Shown: positions 23,393 through 33,757 of the stretch, one piece after another
Layout of the letters: each line of letters opens with the position of its first letter
Numbering within the stretch: the first letter of the stretch is position 1
DNA from: Myxococcales bacterium
Lineage (GTDB): Bacteria > Lernaellota > Lernaellaia > Lernaellales > Lernaellaceae
DNA length: 34,018 nucleotides
Reading direction: 5' to 3'
Assembly (NCBI GenBank): GCA_012517325.1
Contig: JAAYVF010000132.1
Span: forward strand, 73,665-107,682
Program-made: the position numbers and the translations under genes
Notes under the pieces: model-generated
What the model saw: the letters and a program-made list of their open reading frames with translations, nothing else
The model's database searches: none
Told to the model about the DNA's origin: nothing

Positions 23393-24886
23393 ATGAAGCG
23401 CCTGGCGCAAATCCTGGTGATCGCCCTCCTGCCGCTGCTCGGCTGGACCTTCGCGGCGCGCGCGGAAAACGAATACCCGCTCATCTCGACCGACCTTTAT
23501 CTGCAGATGCTTTACGTCAAACAGGAAAATTTCCGCGTGGAAAACGGCATTTTCGGCAGCTCGTACGCCGAAGCCGGCGGCAACTTCAACAGCCAACTCG
23601 ACCAGGAAGCCTATCGCAACCTTTTTGAAAGCTGTTTTCGCCTGGGCACGACCCTGTCGTTCGCGGATCACATCAAGGGCCGCTTCGCCATCGAGATCAA
23701 TCCACGCGACGCCCGCGAACAAGGTTTCGGCGACGGCGCGGCCGACCTGGGCGTCAGTCGCACTTCCGTTTTGCGGCTGAAAAACTACTACCTGGAAGCC
23801 GAGCACGCCGTCGGCGGTTTTTTGGGTTATCGCGTCGGCCGGCAGAATTTCGACACGCCGCGCGCCCTGGTGGTCGGCAATGCGGACGCCGAAGGTCTGG
23901 CATTGTGGTATCGAGGCGCGGAGGTCGGTCAATTCCTGCTGGCCGGGGCGCTGCTCGACGCCCGCAATACGCGCGAACTGGAAGACCTGTATTCGCATTT
24001 CATTTATCAATTTCCGCCCAGCGGCGGCTTCACCGGATCGCTCTACCTCTCCAGCCTGCTCTATCGCGACCGCACTTCCGGCGAATACAACCTGCCGCCG
24101 GAAATTTCCCTGGGCGGCGGCAGCGACATCGGCAAATGGCTGATCGGCGTGGACCCGGTCGATCCGTCCAACGCCTCGATGTCCCGCGGGCAGCTTTATT
24201 GGGCGGGCGTCGAACTGGGCTATACCGATTCCGGGTTCGTCCTGGGCATCGACGCCGTCATGAACTTCGGCAACCTCGACCCCGGCTTCCGTTCTGAAGC
24301 CAACATCGACACCGTGCAAAGTTCGATGGCCATGCTGGACACCAATTACGGCCGCGGCTTCTGGCGCGTGGGCGCCGCGGGCGCTTACGTTTCCGGCCAC
24401 GATCCCGATCCGAGCGCGAACCGCTACACCGGATTTCTGGACATCAACGCCAACTTCGGCTTCACCCGCTTCTTTTTCGACGGCGGCCCGTACATGGTCG
24501 CGCAAGGTTTCGCCTCGCCGGCGGTGCAAGGCAGCGGCCTTTTCGGCGGCAAGGTCTATACCGAAATGACGCCGTTGGATTGGCTGTCGATCAACCTGCA
24601 GGTGGCCGGGCTTTCCGCGCAGTACGACCGGCCGCAGTTGGCGAATAACGAGGATGGCGCCGTTTATAACTCGGTGGCCGACAACGCCGGCAGCTATTAC
24701 GGGACGGAAGCGGATTTCTGGTTGGAATTTCGCCCGGCCAAGCAGCTTCATTGGCTGACCGAGGTGGATTATTTCCAACCCGGCAATTACTTCAAAGGCA
24801 CCGCCGTCGACAAGAAGAATCCGACCGGCTTCCTGGAAAGTCCGGACCCGGCGTGGCGCATTTCCGGCGGTTTTTTATTTTATTAG
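23393..24886 (+). CDS. Outer-membrane beta-barrel (porin-like) protein
   Basis: This 497-residue protein has a Sec signal peptide (MKRLAQILVIALLPLLGWTFAARA, cleavage after ARA). Many alternating hydrophobic strands with aromatic girdles follow (for example GFLGYRVGRQNFDTPRALV). It ends in an aromatic residue (GGFLFY), the usual signal for BAM-mediated barrel insertion. The pattern resembles alginate-export/OprD-like or general porins; the exact family is not clear. GGAGGTG precedes the ATG. A -10-like TACAAT lies at 23346-23351 but the -35 is weak. It is transcribed alone between a strong terminator and the MITE-like element, whose left end starts at the base after its stop. Confidence 0.78.
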   Translation: MKRLAQILVIALLPLLGWTFAARAENEYPLISTDLYLQMLYVKQENFRVENGIFGSSYAEAGGNFNSQLDQEAYRNLFESCFRLGTTLSFADHIKGRFAIEINPRDAREQGFGDGAADLGVSRTSVLRLKNYYLEAEHAVGGFLGYRVGRQNFDTPRALVVGNADAEGLALWYRGAEVGQFLLAGALLDARNTRELEDLYSHFIYQFPPSGGFTGSLYLSSLLYRDRTSGEYNLPPEISLGGGSDIGKWLIGVDPVDPSNASMSRGQLYWAGVELGYTDSGFVLGIDAVMNFGNLDPGFRSEANIDTVQSSMAMLDTNYGRGFWRVGAAGAYVSGHDPDPSANRYTGFLDINANFGFTRFFFDGGPYMVAQGFASPAVQGSGLFGGKVYTEMTPLDWLSINLQVAGLSAQYDRPQLANNEDGAVYNSVADNAGSYYGTEADFWLEFRPAKQLHWLTEVDYFQPGNYFKGTAVDKKNPTGFLESPDPAWRISGGFLFY

Positions 24887-25036
24887 CAGGGTGTTGAAAA
24901 ACACCCGGCGTGTGATCCAGGGATGGATCGCCATTTTCGGCACCTTCCGAAGTTGCCGAAAATGAAGCGAAATAAAAACCACGCTTTTTATTGAGCGCGG
25001 TTGAAAAAGGCCAGGACGGCCTTTTTCAACAGCCTG
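24887..25036. mobile_element. MITE-like palindromic element with terminal inverted repeats
   Basis: A 150-bp non-coding unit is bounded by CAGGGTGTTGAAAAA (24887-24901) and TTTTTCAACAGCCTG (25022-25036). These are inverted repeats identical at 14 of 15 positions. Inside are an 11-bp inverted repeat CATTTTCGGCA/TGCCGAAAATG (24932-24964) and a long terminator-like stem at the right end. No transposase is encoded. No clear target duplication is visible. It abuts the barrel gene stop on the left and supplies the last codons and stop of the GrpB-family gene on the right. Confidence 0.65.
25000..25030. terminator. Bidirectional terminator between convergent genes
   Basis: GTTGAAAAAGGCC and GGCCTTTTTCAAC form a perfect 13-bp stem with loop AGGAC, with A-tract and T-tract in the stem arms. 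It lies within the MITE-like element, between the plus-strand barrel gene and the minus-strand GrpB-family gene. Confidence 0.65.
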
Positions 25037-25574
25037 TCAGACCGCGCGAACGCTCCGCTGCCGCTGCTATTTCCAACGCGCGAATGAATTCGTTTTTCCC
25101 GTCCGTGTAAGCCCGGCGATCGTGGCGAAAGCGTTTCGCCAGGTCTTCCTTCAAGCGCGCATAGGCGGCGCAGGCTTCTGGGTGAATCAACAAATAATCA
25201 CGAAACAGCAAATGCCTTTGACGGAAATCGGAATCGGTCCGCACCAGGTGCACATGGCACGCCCATGGCTGTCGGCGGTAGAAAAACAGCCGCTCGGGAA
25301 GTGTTTCCTCGTACTCCGGGACATAGGCGTAACCCGCCGCGACTAAAGGAGAAATAATAGATGAGCGGTCGCTCATATCGCCGACACAGAGCAGAATGTC
25401 GATGATCGGTTTCGCGCTCAGACCCGGGACGGCCGTACTTCCGATATGTTCGATGGACGCGGCGCGCGATCCAAGAATAATGAGCAGTCGCTCACGTTCC
25501 GCCGTAAACCACATCGCCCATTCCGGATCGTACGGCACGATGAAAACCGGCTCGCGCTCCAGATCCGCGATCAT
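25026..25574 (-). CDS. GrpB-family (UPF0157) nucleotidyltransferase-like protein
   Basis: This 182-residue soluble protein has the GrpB/UPF0157 signature IEHIGSTAVPGLSAKPIIDI (about 41-60). It also has a PYDPEW N-terminal motif and HVHLVRTDSDF, with a C-terminal RDYLLIHPEACAAYARLK helix. The family belongs to the nucleotidyltransferase superfamily but its substrate is not established. The last residues (TGC and the TGA stop) lie inside the terminal repeat of the MITE-like element, so the original C-terminus may have been altered. It is downstream of the FG-GAP protein gene on the same strand, 26 bp after its stop, and may be co-transcribed. Confidence 0.87.
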   Translation of the reverse strand: MIADLEREPVFIVPYDPEWAMWFTAERERLLIILGSRAASIEHIGSTAVPGLSAKPIIDILLCVGDMSDRSSIISPLVAAGYAYVPEYEETLPERLFFYRRQPWACHVHLVRTDSDFRQRHLLFRDYLLIHPEACAAYARLKEDLAKRFRHDRRAYTDGKNEFIRALEIAAAAERSRGLTGC

Positions 25575-25600
25575 CTTTCACATCACCCTTGCCGGCGGCT

Positions 25601-27709
25601 TCAACAACCGCAACCGGAATCGTCGTCGTCGTTGTCGTCATCGTCACCGGACGGGCCGGGGCTTTGATCGTCGTCGTGGCTGTCGTTGTCGTCGTCGTCA
25701 TCGGCGTCCGGCGCGGCCGTATCGGTCACCGTGATGGTTTGATTGACGGGGATGTCTTCCAGCACTTCGGTGCTGCCGCCGGGGAAAGCCACCGTCAACC
25801 GGTCGACCACGGTCGCCTCGTTCAAGCCGAAGTGCGCAATCAAGTCGTCTTGGGTGGTGGTGCCGCTGCCGGCCTGGATTTCGCGCAAATAGGTTTTGCC
25901 GTTCGCCTCCAGGGTCAGGCGCGCGCCGATGGCCGCCCGGTTCGCCTTCTGCCCCACCGCCTTGACCTTTAGCCAGTTGCCGGCCGGAAAATCGTTGCGC
26001 CAGAGGCCGTAGGAGTACAAATCCAGGTCGCCGTCGCCGTCGTAATCGGCCCAGGCGCTGCCCCAGCCGTTGTCGACCAGAATGCCGCCCTGGTAGTTGT
26101 ACAATTCGAAACGCAACGATCCTTCCTCGACGAGGCGGTTCAAATACAACTGGCTTTTGTAGCCCACGTAAACGTCGGTGATGTACAGGTCGAGGTCGCC
26201 GTCGTTGTCCACGTCGATCAGGTTCGGGTTGGAGTGGGTTTCGATGTAGCGGACGCCGACATCTCCGCGTACGTCGGCGAAGCCGAAGTCGGGCGCGCCG
26301 TTCGACAGCAGCACCTGGGTCTTATCGGAAAAATCGATGAACCGCGGATGCGCCAGGTTGGCGTCGACGACGTCGAAATCGCCGTCGAGGTCCAGGTCGC
26401 CCCAGGCCGAACCGATCGTGTGGCCGTAATAAACCGGATCGCCCGTGGTGTCGCCGGCCAACCCGCGTTCCTCGGCCTCGTTGACGAACTTGCCGCCGTC
26501 GCCCGGATTGACCCACAGGAAATTCGGATCGAGCCGGTAGTTGCTCACGTGGATGTCCGCGTCGCCGTCGTTGTCGAAGTCGATCCATTGCACGCCGCGC
26601 GCGCACTGGAACATGTCGTCCTTGAAACCCAGGTCGGCCGTGCGATCGACGAACGTCAGATCGCCATTGTTGCGGAAAAATTTGTCGAAGGGGCACGCGC
26701 CCAGGCTTTCCCGCTCGTAGGCGCCGGCGTAGACGTCCACGTAGCCGTCGCGGTCGTAGTCGCCCAGCCCGAGGCCCTCGGTCGATTCGTAATTCAGCAG
26801 TTCCTCGCCGCCGAAGGCCGTCAACGTGATGTCGGCAAAGGTGCCGTCGCCGTTGTTGCGCAGGATGTGGTTGTAATAGACCTCGTAGGCGGAAGTGGCC
26901 ACGTAAATGTCCAGGTTGCCGTCGTTGTCGAAATCGGCCCACAGGCCGCCGCTGCCGGGCAGGCCCGCCAACCCGGCGGCCTCGGTTACGTCGGTGAAGG
27001 TACCGTCACCGTTGTTGCGATACAGCAGGCTGCCGGCGAGCAGCAGATCGGGATCGCCGTCGTTGTCGTAGTCGGCCCAGGCCGGCCGGGCGTTGGTGCG
27101 CGGCAACCCCGCGGCGTCGGTGTCATCCTGAAACGGCTTGTCGGCCGGGTCGATCTGGTCGTGATAGTCGACCACGGCGCGAATCATATAGGCGTAGGAG
27201 CCCGCGTCGGTGCCGGCGTAATACCAGGTGTCGTCGGCGACGCTGTAGTACTCGGTGCGGATTTCCGGAGTGATGGTGTCGGTGTCCAACGGCACCAGCG
27301 GTTCGCCGTCCTGCAGATGCACGATGCCGACATGGAAATTCCACCAGGGCTCGATTTCGATCGCCGCGGCGGAAACGTCGAACTCGTACCAGTCGACGCC
27401 CGGTGCGACGGACAGGGCGATCGGCGTGATCAGATCGCCGTCGAGGTCGAGGTTGTTGCCGCCGTACTCGCTCCAAAGATGCACTTCCGTATCGCCGCCG
27501 AGGTCGCCGCCGTCCAGTTGCAATTGCAGGCGCAGCAGCGTGGCGGGGTGGTCGGTCGACAGTCGGAAGGCCTCGATGTCGCCGGTGACAAGGCCCTGCA
27601 ATTGCCCCTCGGCGGTGCCGTCGTCGTACTGAATGGTGACTTCATCCGCCGACGCCGACGCGCCGAGCAGCAGGAAAATGACACCGATTGCCAGGGTGAA
27701 AAGCCGCAT
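25601..27709 (-). CDS. Secreted FG-GAP/VCBS repeat protein with ASPIC-like and Asp-rich C-termini
   Basis: This 702-residue protein has a Sec signal peptide (MRLFTLAIGVIFLLLGASASA). A beta-rich N-terminal domain (about 22-190) is followed by several FG-GAP/VCBS units with Ca-binding cores such as DYDNDGDPDLL, DFDNDGNLDIY, DYDRDGYVDVY and DVDNDGDLDLY. An ASPIC/UnbV-like segment follows (ANRAAIGARLTLEANGKTYLREIQAGSG). The C-terminus is an Asp-rich tail ending SGCGC at the stop. The ATG at 27709 has GGGGAGG upstream; longer frames extend into the dynamin gene. Integrin-like repeats suggest Ca2+-dependent extracellular binding. The terminal acidic-CGC tail mirrors the neighbours' N-terminal linkers and may be a sorting tag. 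Confidence 0.85.
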   Translation of the reverse strand: MRLFTLAIGVIFLLLGASASADEVTIQYDDGTAEGQLQGLVTGDIEAFRLSTDHPATLLRLQLQLDGGDLGGDTEVHLWSEYGGNNLDLDGDLITPIALSVAPGVDWYEFDVSAAAIEIEPWWNFHVGIVHLQDGEPLVPLDTDTITPEIRTEYYSVADDTWYYAGTDAGSYAYMIRAVVDYHDQIDPADKPFQDDTDAAGLPRTNARPAWADYDNDGDPDLLLAGSLLYRNNGDGTFTDVTEAAGLAGLPGSGGLWADFDNDGNLDIYVATSAYEVYYNHILRNNGDGTFADITLTAFGGEELLNYESTEGLGLGDYDRDGYVDVYAGAYERESLGACPFDKFFRNNGDLTFVDRTADLGFKDDMFQCARGVQWIDFDNDGDADIHVSNYRLDPNFLWVNPGDGGKFVNEAEERGLAGDTTGDPVYYGHTIGSAWGDLDLDGDFDVVDANLAHPRFIDFSDKTQVLLSNGAPDFGFADVRGDVGVRYIETHSNPNLIDVDNDGDLDLYITDVYVGYKSQLYLNRLVEEGSLRFELYNYQGGILVDNGWGSAWADYDGDGDLDLYSYGLWRNDFPAGNWLKVKAVGQKANRAAIGARLTLEANGKTYLREIQAGSGTTTQDDLIAHFGLNEATVVDRLTVAFPGGSTEVLEDIPVNQTITVTDTAAPDADDDDDNDSHDDDQSPGPSGDDDDNDDDDSGCGC

Positions 27710-27803
27710 CGTCCGCCTCCCCTTGTTGGATGGAGGCAGTTTATCATTATCGTGATGGGAAAACGAATCCCGGCGGAACGGCTGGGAGGGGGGCAGCGAA
27801 AAT
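27710..27803 (-). promoter_or_regulatory. Intergenic region upstream of the FG-GAP gene
   Basis: This 94-bp gap between the dynamin stop and the FG-GAP start has a -10-like GATAAT on the minus strand but no convincing -35 and no clear terminator. Whether the FG-GAP gene has its own promoter is open. Confidence 0.3.
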
Positions 27804-29477
27804 CTAGCCGCGGGAAAAATCCGCCCGAGACACATCCGGACCATCGGTAAGCGTCGCCAATTCCCGTAATGCGTCTTGGACATTTTTACCTTGCGCGGGC
27901 AGATCCCCAACCAACCGTTCAATGACGGCCAGTTCATGGCGGATGAATTCCATGGCCTGCTTGGCAAGATCGTCGATGCAACGGTTGGTCGCACCGGCCC
28001 ACTGGGCGCTGAGGCGGGAAAGGTTCTTCTCAACCTCCCACGGTATTTGTTTCTGGAGGTGTCGGTTAACAAGGGGCCGGAAGATGAGCATCGGGATGAT
28101 GAACCAGAGCAGGTCGAGCGGGATATCGAACGTCTTGCCGACGCGCACATCCGGACGCGCCGGTTCTTCGATCTCGCCCTGGAACTGAGCGCCGGTCAAT
28201 GTCGTTTTCAGAGCCTTCTGGATTGCCTGGGCTAATCGATCCTGAAAGGCTCGTACTGAACGGGCGATGGCCGCTTGGGATTGCGTCAGATAGGGCGCAA
28301 GAAAGTCCTCGCCTTGCATGGAGAGGGTTTTCATCTCGATTTCCAACGTCGATTCCAACCATGCCTTGTAAGCGGTGGAGGTTTTAGAGAGGTGACCTTT
28401 CCATTCCGGCGCTTTGATTTTCAACTCGGCAAGGAGCTTCTCGGTCAATTCACCCCGGTAAACTCTGAACCGTTCGAATGAGGCGTTCTGCACCTTTGTT
28501 TTATGGTCATTGGCGACAAGCCAGACCTCATTGCGAATCTGGTCGAAGTCGTCCTTTTCCCGGCTTAGGAGACCGCGCAATTCTCGCAGCGCCTCCTCGT
28601 CGGCTGACGCAGCCTGCAAAGCAACCGTCAGGTATTCCCGGCACGATCCGACAAGCGCACGGACTTTGTGGGACATGATCTCGCTGAACCGAGTTTCGTG
28701 GTTCTCGACCACGCGGCTGATCAGAAACTCGCGGAGTGCGTCACGCTGATTTTCGAATGAGGGGCGGATCGAGAAAGGGAACACGGGAATCGTGCGGCCA
28801 AAATACTTGTCGAGTTGCTCGCGGGTAAAATCGATGATCTTCTCGGTTTGCCCCGACGTTACGATGTCAGCCTTTGACAAGAGGACTAGAATTTCCGGCG
28901 TGTGCCGCGCCAACTCGTCGAGAAGCTGAAGGTCCTGCTCGGAAAGCGGATGGTCGATGCTCACGGCGACGATAGCCGCTCCCACGCGCGGCAACCAGTC
29001 CAACGACGCCTGAGTATTGTGTCGAAACAGGCTGCCCAGGCCGGGTGTATCGACGAAGCGGACACCCTGGAATTTCGCCAGTGTCGGACTTTCAACTTCG
29101 ACCATGGCGACCTGTTTGCGATTGTCGGGATTTTCGCTTTCGGTCACGTACTCCGCAACGGAGCCGGACGAAACGTCCTCACTTTTTCCGGAAAGGTAAC
29201 GCACGACGGCGTGGGCGGTGGGGCCGTAGCCGATGCGCGTCACCACTGCCGTCGTCGGCAGTACATCCACCGGGACGATCTCACGGCCAAAAAGGCTGTT
29301 GAGGAAGGAACTCTTGCCCGATTTGAATTGCCCGAAAATCGCCACGTCCACAATGCCGCCGTCAGATAGCGCGTCGGTCGCGGCTTTGATCTGCGGCGAT
29401 AACGAGACGATCCCAAAAGTCGTGCAAACGGCCTCGATCTTTTTCAGGGAATGCAACAGAGCCTCGGGTGTAGTCAT
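27804..29477 (-). CDS. Bacterial dynamin-like GTPase
   Basis: This 557-residue protein has a dynamin-family G domain: P-loop GQFKSGKSS (49-57), switch I threonines in LPTTAVVT (73-80), DTPGLGS (143-149) and SKAD (201-204). A long helical region (about 250-440) follows, then a hydrophobic paddle or membrane segment DIPLDLLWFIIPMLIFRPLV (about 455-475) and more helix. This is the layout of bacterial dynamin-like proteins that bind or remodel the inner membrane. The ATG overlaps the preceding small gene by 4 bp (ATGA). It is the last gene of the operon led by a fluoride riboswitch. Its codon choice looks less GC-biased than the flagellar region, hinting at transfer. The specific function is unknown. 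Confidence 0.88.
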   Translation of the reverse strand: MTTPEALLHSLKKIEAVCTTFGIVSLSPQIKAATDALSDGGIVDVAIFGQFKSGKSSFLNSLFGREIVPVDVLPTTAVVTRIGYGPTAHAVVRYLSGKSEDVSSGSVAEYVTESENPDNRKQVAMVEVESPTLAKFQGVRFVDTPGLGSLFRHNTQASLDWLPRVGAAIVAVSIDHPLSEQDLQLLDELARHTPEILVLLSKADIVTSGQTEKIIDFTREQLDKYFGRTIPVFPFSIRPSFENQRDALREFLISRVVENHETRFSEIMSHKVRALVGSCREYLTVALQAASADEEALRELRGLLSREKDDFDQIRNEVWLVANDHKTKVQNASFERFRVYRGELTEKLLAELKIKAPEWKGHLSKTSTAYKAWLESTLEIEMKTLSMQGEDFLAPYLTQSQAAIARSVRAFQDRLAQAIQKALKTTLTGAQFQGEIEEPARPDVRVGKTFDIPLDLLWFIIPMLIFRPLVNRHLQKQIPWEVEKNLSRLSAQWAGATNRCIDDLAKQAMEFIRHELAVIERLVGDLPAQGKNVQDALRELATLTDGPDVSRADFSRG

Positions 29478-29917
29478 CTGTTCACTCCTTCGGTCGCATC
29501 ACTTTCTTTATTCACGATATCGCCAATATGCTGAACACCTTGCAACAACTCTCGTACCCGAGGATCAAGGAACGCCAGCAGTTCCGGAGACGGATCGCCG
29601 TAGCCCCGCAGGTACTTGCCGCCCAGTTCGACCAAATAAAGCCACAGGCTCGTGGCATGAGACCGGATCGACTCCGTAGCCCTGACGGCATGGCCTTCCA
29701 ACTGCAGGGCGTTTTGCACTTCGCGTAGGCGAGCCTGCAAATACTCCACTTCCTTCAGAAGGGCGTCTCTCCGTTCGGGGCCAAGGTTATTGACCTCTTC
29801 GTAAAACACGGACTTGTATTCCCGGCCTTCCGCCCAGGAACGGAATTCGCAGAGCGCCTGGTCCAGAAGCTGGAATGTGATGGAGATGTTCCTCCTATGT
29901 CCCTCTGTCATGTCCAT
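29474..29917 (-). CDS. Small helical protein between AAA ATPase and dynamin genes
   Basis: This 147-residue, Leu/Glu/Arg-rich, predicted all-helical soluble protein has a coiled-coil-like centre (RRDALLKEVEYLQARLREVQNAL). It has no signal peptide, membrane segment or known motif. Its ATG directly follows the TGA of the AAA ATPase gene (TGAATG) and its stop overlaps the dynamin start by 4 bp, so the three are almost certainly translated together. It is plausibly an adaptor linking the ATPase and the GTPase, which is inferred from coupling alone. I do not recognise a family. Confidence 0.7.
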   Translation of the reverse strand: MDMTEGHRRNISITFQLLDQALCEFRSWAEGREYKSVFYEEVNNLGPERRDALLKEVEYLQARLREVQNALQLEGHAVRATESIRSHATSLWLYLVELGGKYLRGYGDPSPELLAFLDPRVRELLQGVQHIGDIVNKESDATEGVNR

Positions 29918-30688
29918 TCAGACTGGCCCTCTCTCCACTTTGGCCGGGGGCGCCGAACTTCGCGGATCGAGTTTAGGGAACGAAATCCCAAGGTACTGCC
30001 CGGCAATATCCGACGAGACATCGATACGCAACAACCCCGTCAGCAAACGACCATCGTTCCAGTAGCGAGGTTTCCCGGCTCTTTGCCCCATCATCTTGAT
30101 CCACCCCGGGCGACCATTGGCGTTACGCAGTATTGCGCGCCGTTCCTTATCGTCCGGAGGACGAGGCAAGGGGTGCTCGCCTGCGGCTGTCTCGAAAATC
30201 GTCATCATAGAATCCTTGTCGAGCGGCGGAACCTCAATCCTCTTGTCCGTCATTTTCAGCGAGCGGAATCGCGCCGCGTCACGCGGGAATTCCACATCGA
30301 CGGCCGCCAGGATTCCGATTTTCAAGGTCCAGAGCTGTTTGAGAAAACCCTTGGAGGCCGTGCCGATGTCCTGAAAATGATCCAGCAGCAAGACACCTGC
30401 CCGATTCTCGGCGGCGATTTTCATGCGACCCCGTATTCGTTGTTGCGACCATTCTTCAATGTCGTATTCGGGATAAACCTGAAGCAGCGCCCTCGTGATG
30501 TCATGAAGTGTCGCGGTTGACGAAGCTAAGCCGTAGGGGCAACCAATGGTGCGGAGCCGTTTCGCGACTTCATGGAGAATCGCACTCTTTCCGATGCCGA
30601 TCGGACCATACAGGACTACCCGCTTGCCGCCCGTCAGTGGGGGAAGCAACGACTTCACAAATTTATCTCGTCCTACGACTTCAACCAT
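29918..30688 (-). CDS. AAA-type ATPase coupled to enolase and dynamin genes
   Basis: This 256-residue soluble P-loop ATPase has Walker A GPIGIGKS (28-35), Walker B VLLLDHFQD (99-107) and a downstream NANGRPGWIKMM block, as in small AAA/ORC- or TniB-like ATPases. I chose the ATG at 30688, one base after the enolase stop, with AAAGG in the enolase end as ribosome-binding site; longer frames run into enolase and read as noise. It may act as a switch or recruiter for the dynamin-like protein. It also resembles transposition-helper ATPases, but no transposase is adjacent. The role is inferred only. Confidence 0.78.
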   Translation of the reverse strand: MVEVVGRDKFVKSLLPPLTGGKRVVLYGPIGIGKSAILHEVAKRLRTIGCPYGLASSTATLHDITRALLQVYPEYDIEEWSQQRIRGRMKIAAENRAGVLLLDHFQDIGTASKGFLKQLWTLKIGILAAVDVEFPRDAARFRSLKMTDKRIEVPPLDKDSMMTIFETAAGEHPLPRPPDDKERRAILRNANGRPGWIKMMGQRAGKPRYWNDGRLLTGLLRIDVSSDIAGQYLGISFPKLDPRSSAPPAKVERGPV

Positions 30689-30689
30689 T

Positions 30690-32407
<1,718 letters not shown>

Positions 32408-32415
<8 letters not shown>

Positions 32416-33637
32416 TTTCTCCCCCCTTGGAAGAATGATGGACAATTCCTTGCTTGTTTTTAACGAAACCTTGCATCGACGGGTTGACCTGACTCAACAG
32501 ATGGCGCGGTAAAAACGCAAAATTGGCGACCAAGGTCGGCACAACCGCGCTGGCGATGACGACCGCCACCAGGAGAGAATACTGTGCTTGGGTGATGATT
32601 TCATGCGACAACCCGTACATGGCGGAGATTGTACCAAAAGTAAGTCCGGTGGACATCAACAACGTATAATACCAACGTTCCTTGCGGTTTCTCTTAAACT
32701 GATTGAGTACTGGATAGAGCCCGAAAATTTTCGAAAATACCTTGCCGCCGAACAGCAACAAAAAAACGATCGGCGCGGCAAGTAGGGCAGGCAGCGACAC
32801 CAATGATCCGGCCCGTAAAAAATAAAACGGCGTTAAAAAGCCAACGGTCAGGGTCCGAAATCTTCGGGCAAAGAACTCATCGCGACCGACCGCGTTCGCG
32901 AGGATCATTCCGACAAGATAGGCCGGCAGCACGGCCTCGCTGCCCGACCACAAGGCCAATGCCCCAAGCCCGAACAGAACAAACAAGACCCATTTGGTCC
33001 GAATCGCAGCGGTCCGATGCGCATACAACGCGGTCAGTTTCGCGGTCAGGAACGGCAACAGGCCAAGGACGACGACGCAGGCCATCACAAAAATGACGGT
33101 CCGAAAGGTAAAGGGGGCGAACAACAGCCCGAGCATGATGACCGTCCCCAGATCGTTGATAAAACAGGCGCCCAGGACGCCTTTCCCAAAATCGGTTTTG
33201 TTGAAGCCATATTCCAGCATGACGGCATAGACAACCGCCATGGAGGTTGTTGAGAGAGCCACGCCTGCAAGCAAGCTCGGACGCACATCCCAACCGACCA
33301 GCCAGTAAGCGACGGCGCTGCAGCCGAGAAACGGCGCGAGAAATCCCACCATGCCGACAATCCATACTTCCTTCCATTTCGTGCGCAACGTGGCCGGATC
33401 AAGTTCGGCTCCGGCGAGAAAAGTCAGAAGGATTGCCCCCGAGCTGGCGATAAATTTGAGCCATGGCTGATTCGCGCCCATGGTTTCGTCGCCGAAAGTA
33501 CCGTTGATCAAGAAAGCCGCGAGAACGCCAACGACGATTTCAATGAGGGCGATGGAGATGCGAAGGCGATTGGCGATAATGGTGGCGACAATGGCCAGAC
33601 CCAACCAAAGCGCTGCGACGGCAAACGCTTGTTCCAC
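32408..33637 (-). CDS. CPA2-type cation/proton antiporter
   Basis: This 409-residue inner-membrane protein has about 11-12 hydrophobic segments and the CPA2 (Kef/NapA-like) pattern. Markers are the N-terminal ALIEIVVGVLAAFLI segment, FLAGAELDPATLRTKW, VALSTTSMAVVYAVM and FINDLGTVIMLGLLF, where the N-D pair is a candidate transport site. No C-terminal TrkA domain is present. The start is a GTG at 33637 with GGAGAG upstream; the longer frame covers the riboswitch leader and lacks membrane-protein character at its N-terminus. As the first gene of the fluoride-riboswitch operon it probably helps ion homeostasis under fluoride. Substrate is inferred. Confidence 0.88.
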
Positions 33638-33757
33638 AAAGCTCTCCGGACAGGGCAAAAAAGGGTTATCCGTCGCCGGCCGACGATCAGCCCTGTTTCT
33701 CTTGACGGGAGATAAGGTTACCGCTTTTGCGGTGCGACTCCCGCCACTCGTCGATAC
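33638..33757 (-). promoter_or_regulatory. Expression platform of the fluoride riboswitch
   Basis: This 120-nt leader lies between aptamer and GTG start. GACTC-ctg-CCGCC in the 3' end of the aptamer can pair with downstream GGCGGGAGTC (33736-33745), a mutually exclusive alternative to the aptamer pseudoknot. A CGTCG/CGACG hairpin is followed after about 8 nt by TTTTTT. CAGGGC and GCCCTG form an outer stem ending just before the GGAGAG ribosome-binding site. The mechanism (termination or RBS gating) is inferred. Confidence 0.55.
33686..33698 (-). repeat. 13-nt duplicate of the riboswitch core
   Basis: AAACAGGGCTGAT occurs in the aptamer (33771-33783) and again here, 85 nt downstream in the same orientation. 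In the downstream copy the CAGGGC can pair with GCCCTG beside the RBS. Confidence 0.8.

Noticed and set aside
24889-24908. GGGTGTT-GAAA-AACACCC hairpin as an independent terminator of the barrel gene
   Set aside because: It has no T-run. It is better explained as part of the left end of the MITE-like element.
25601-28150. Long N-terminal extension of the FG-GAP protein into the dynamin gene
   Set aside because: The signal peptide begins at 27709 with a strong RBS. The extension overlaps a well-supported gene and has no homology-like features.
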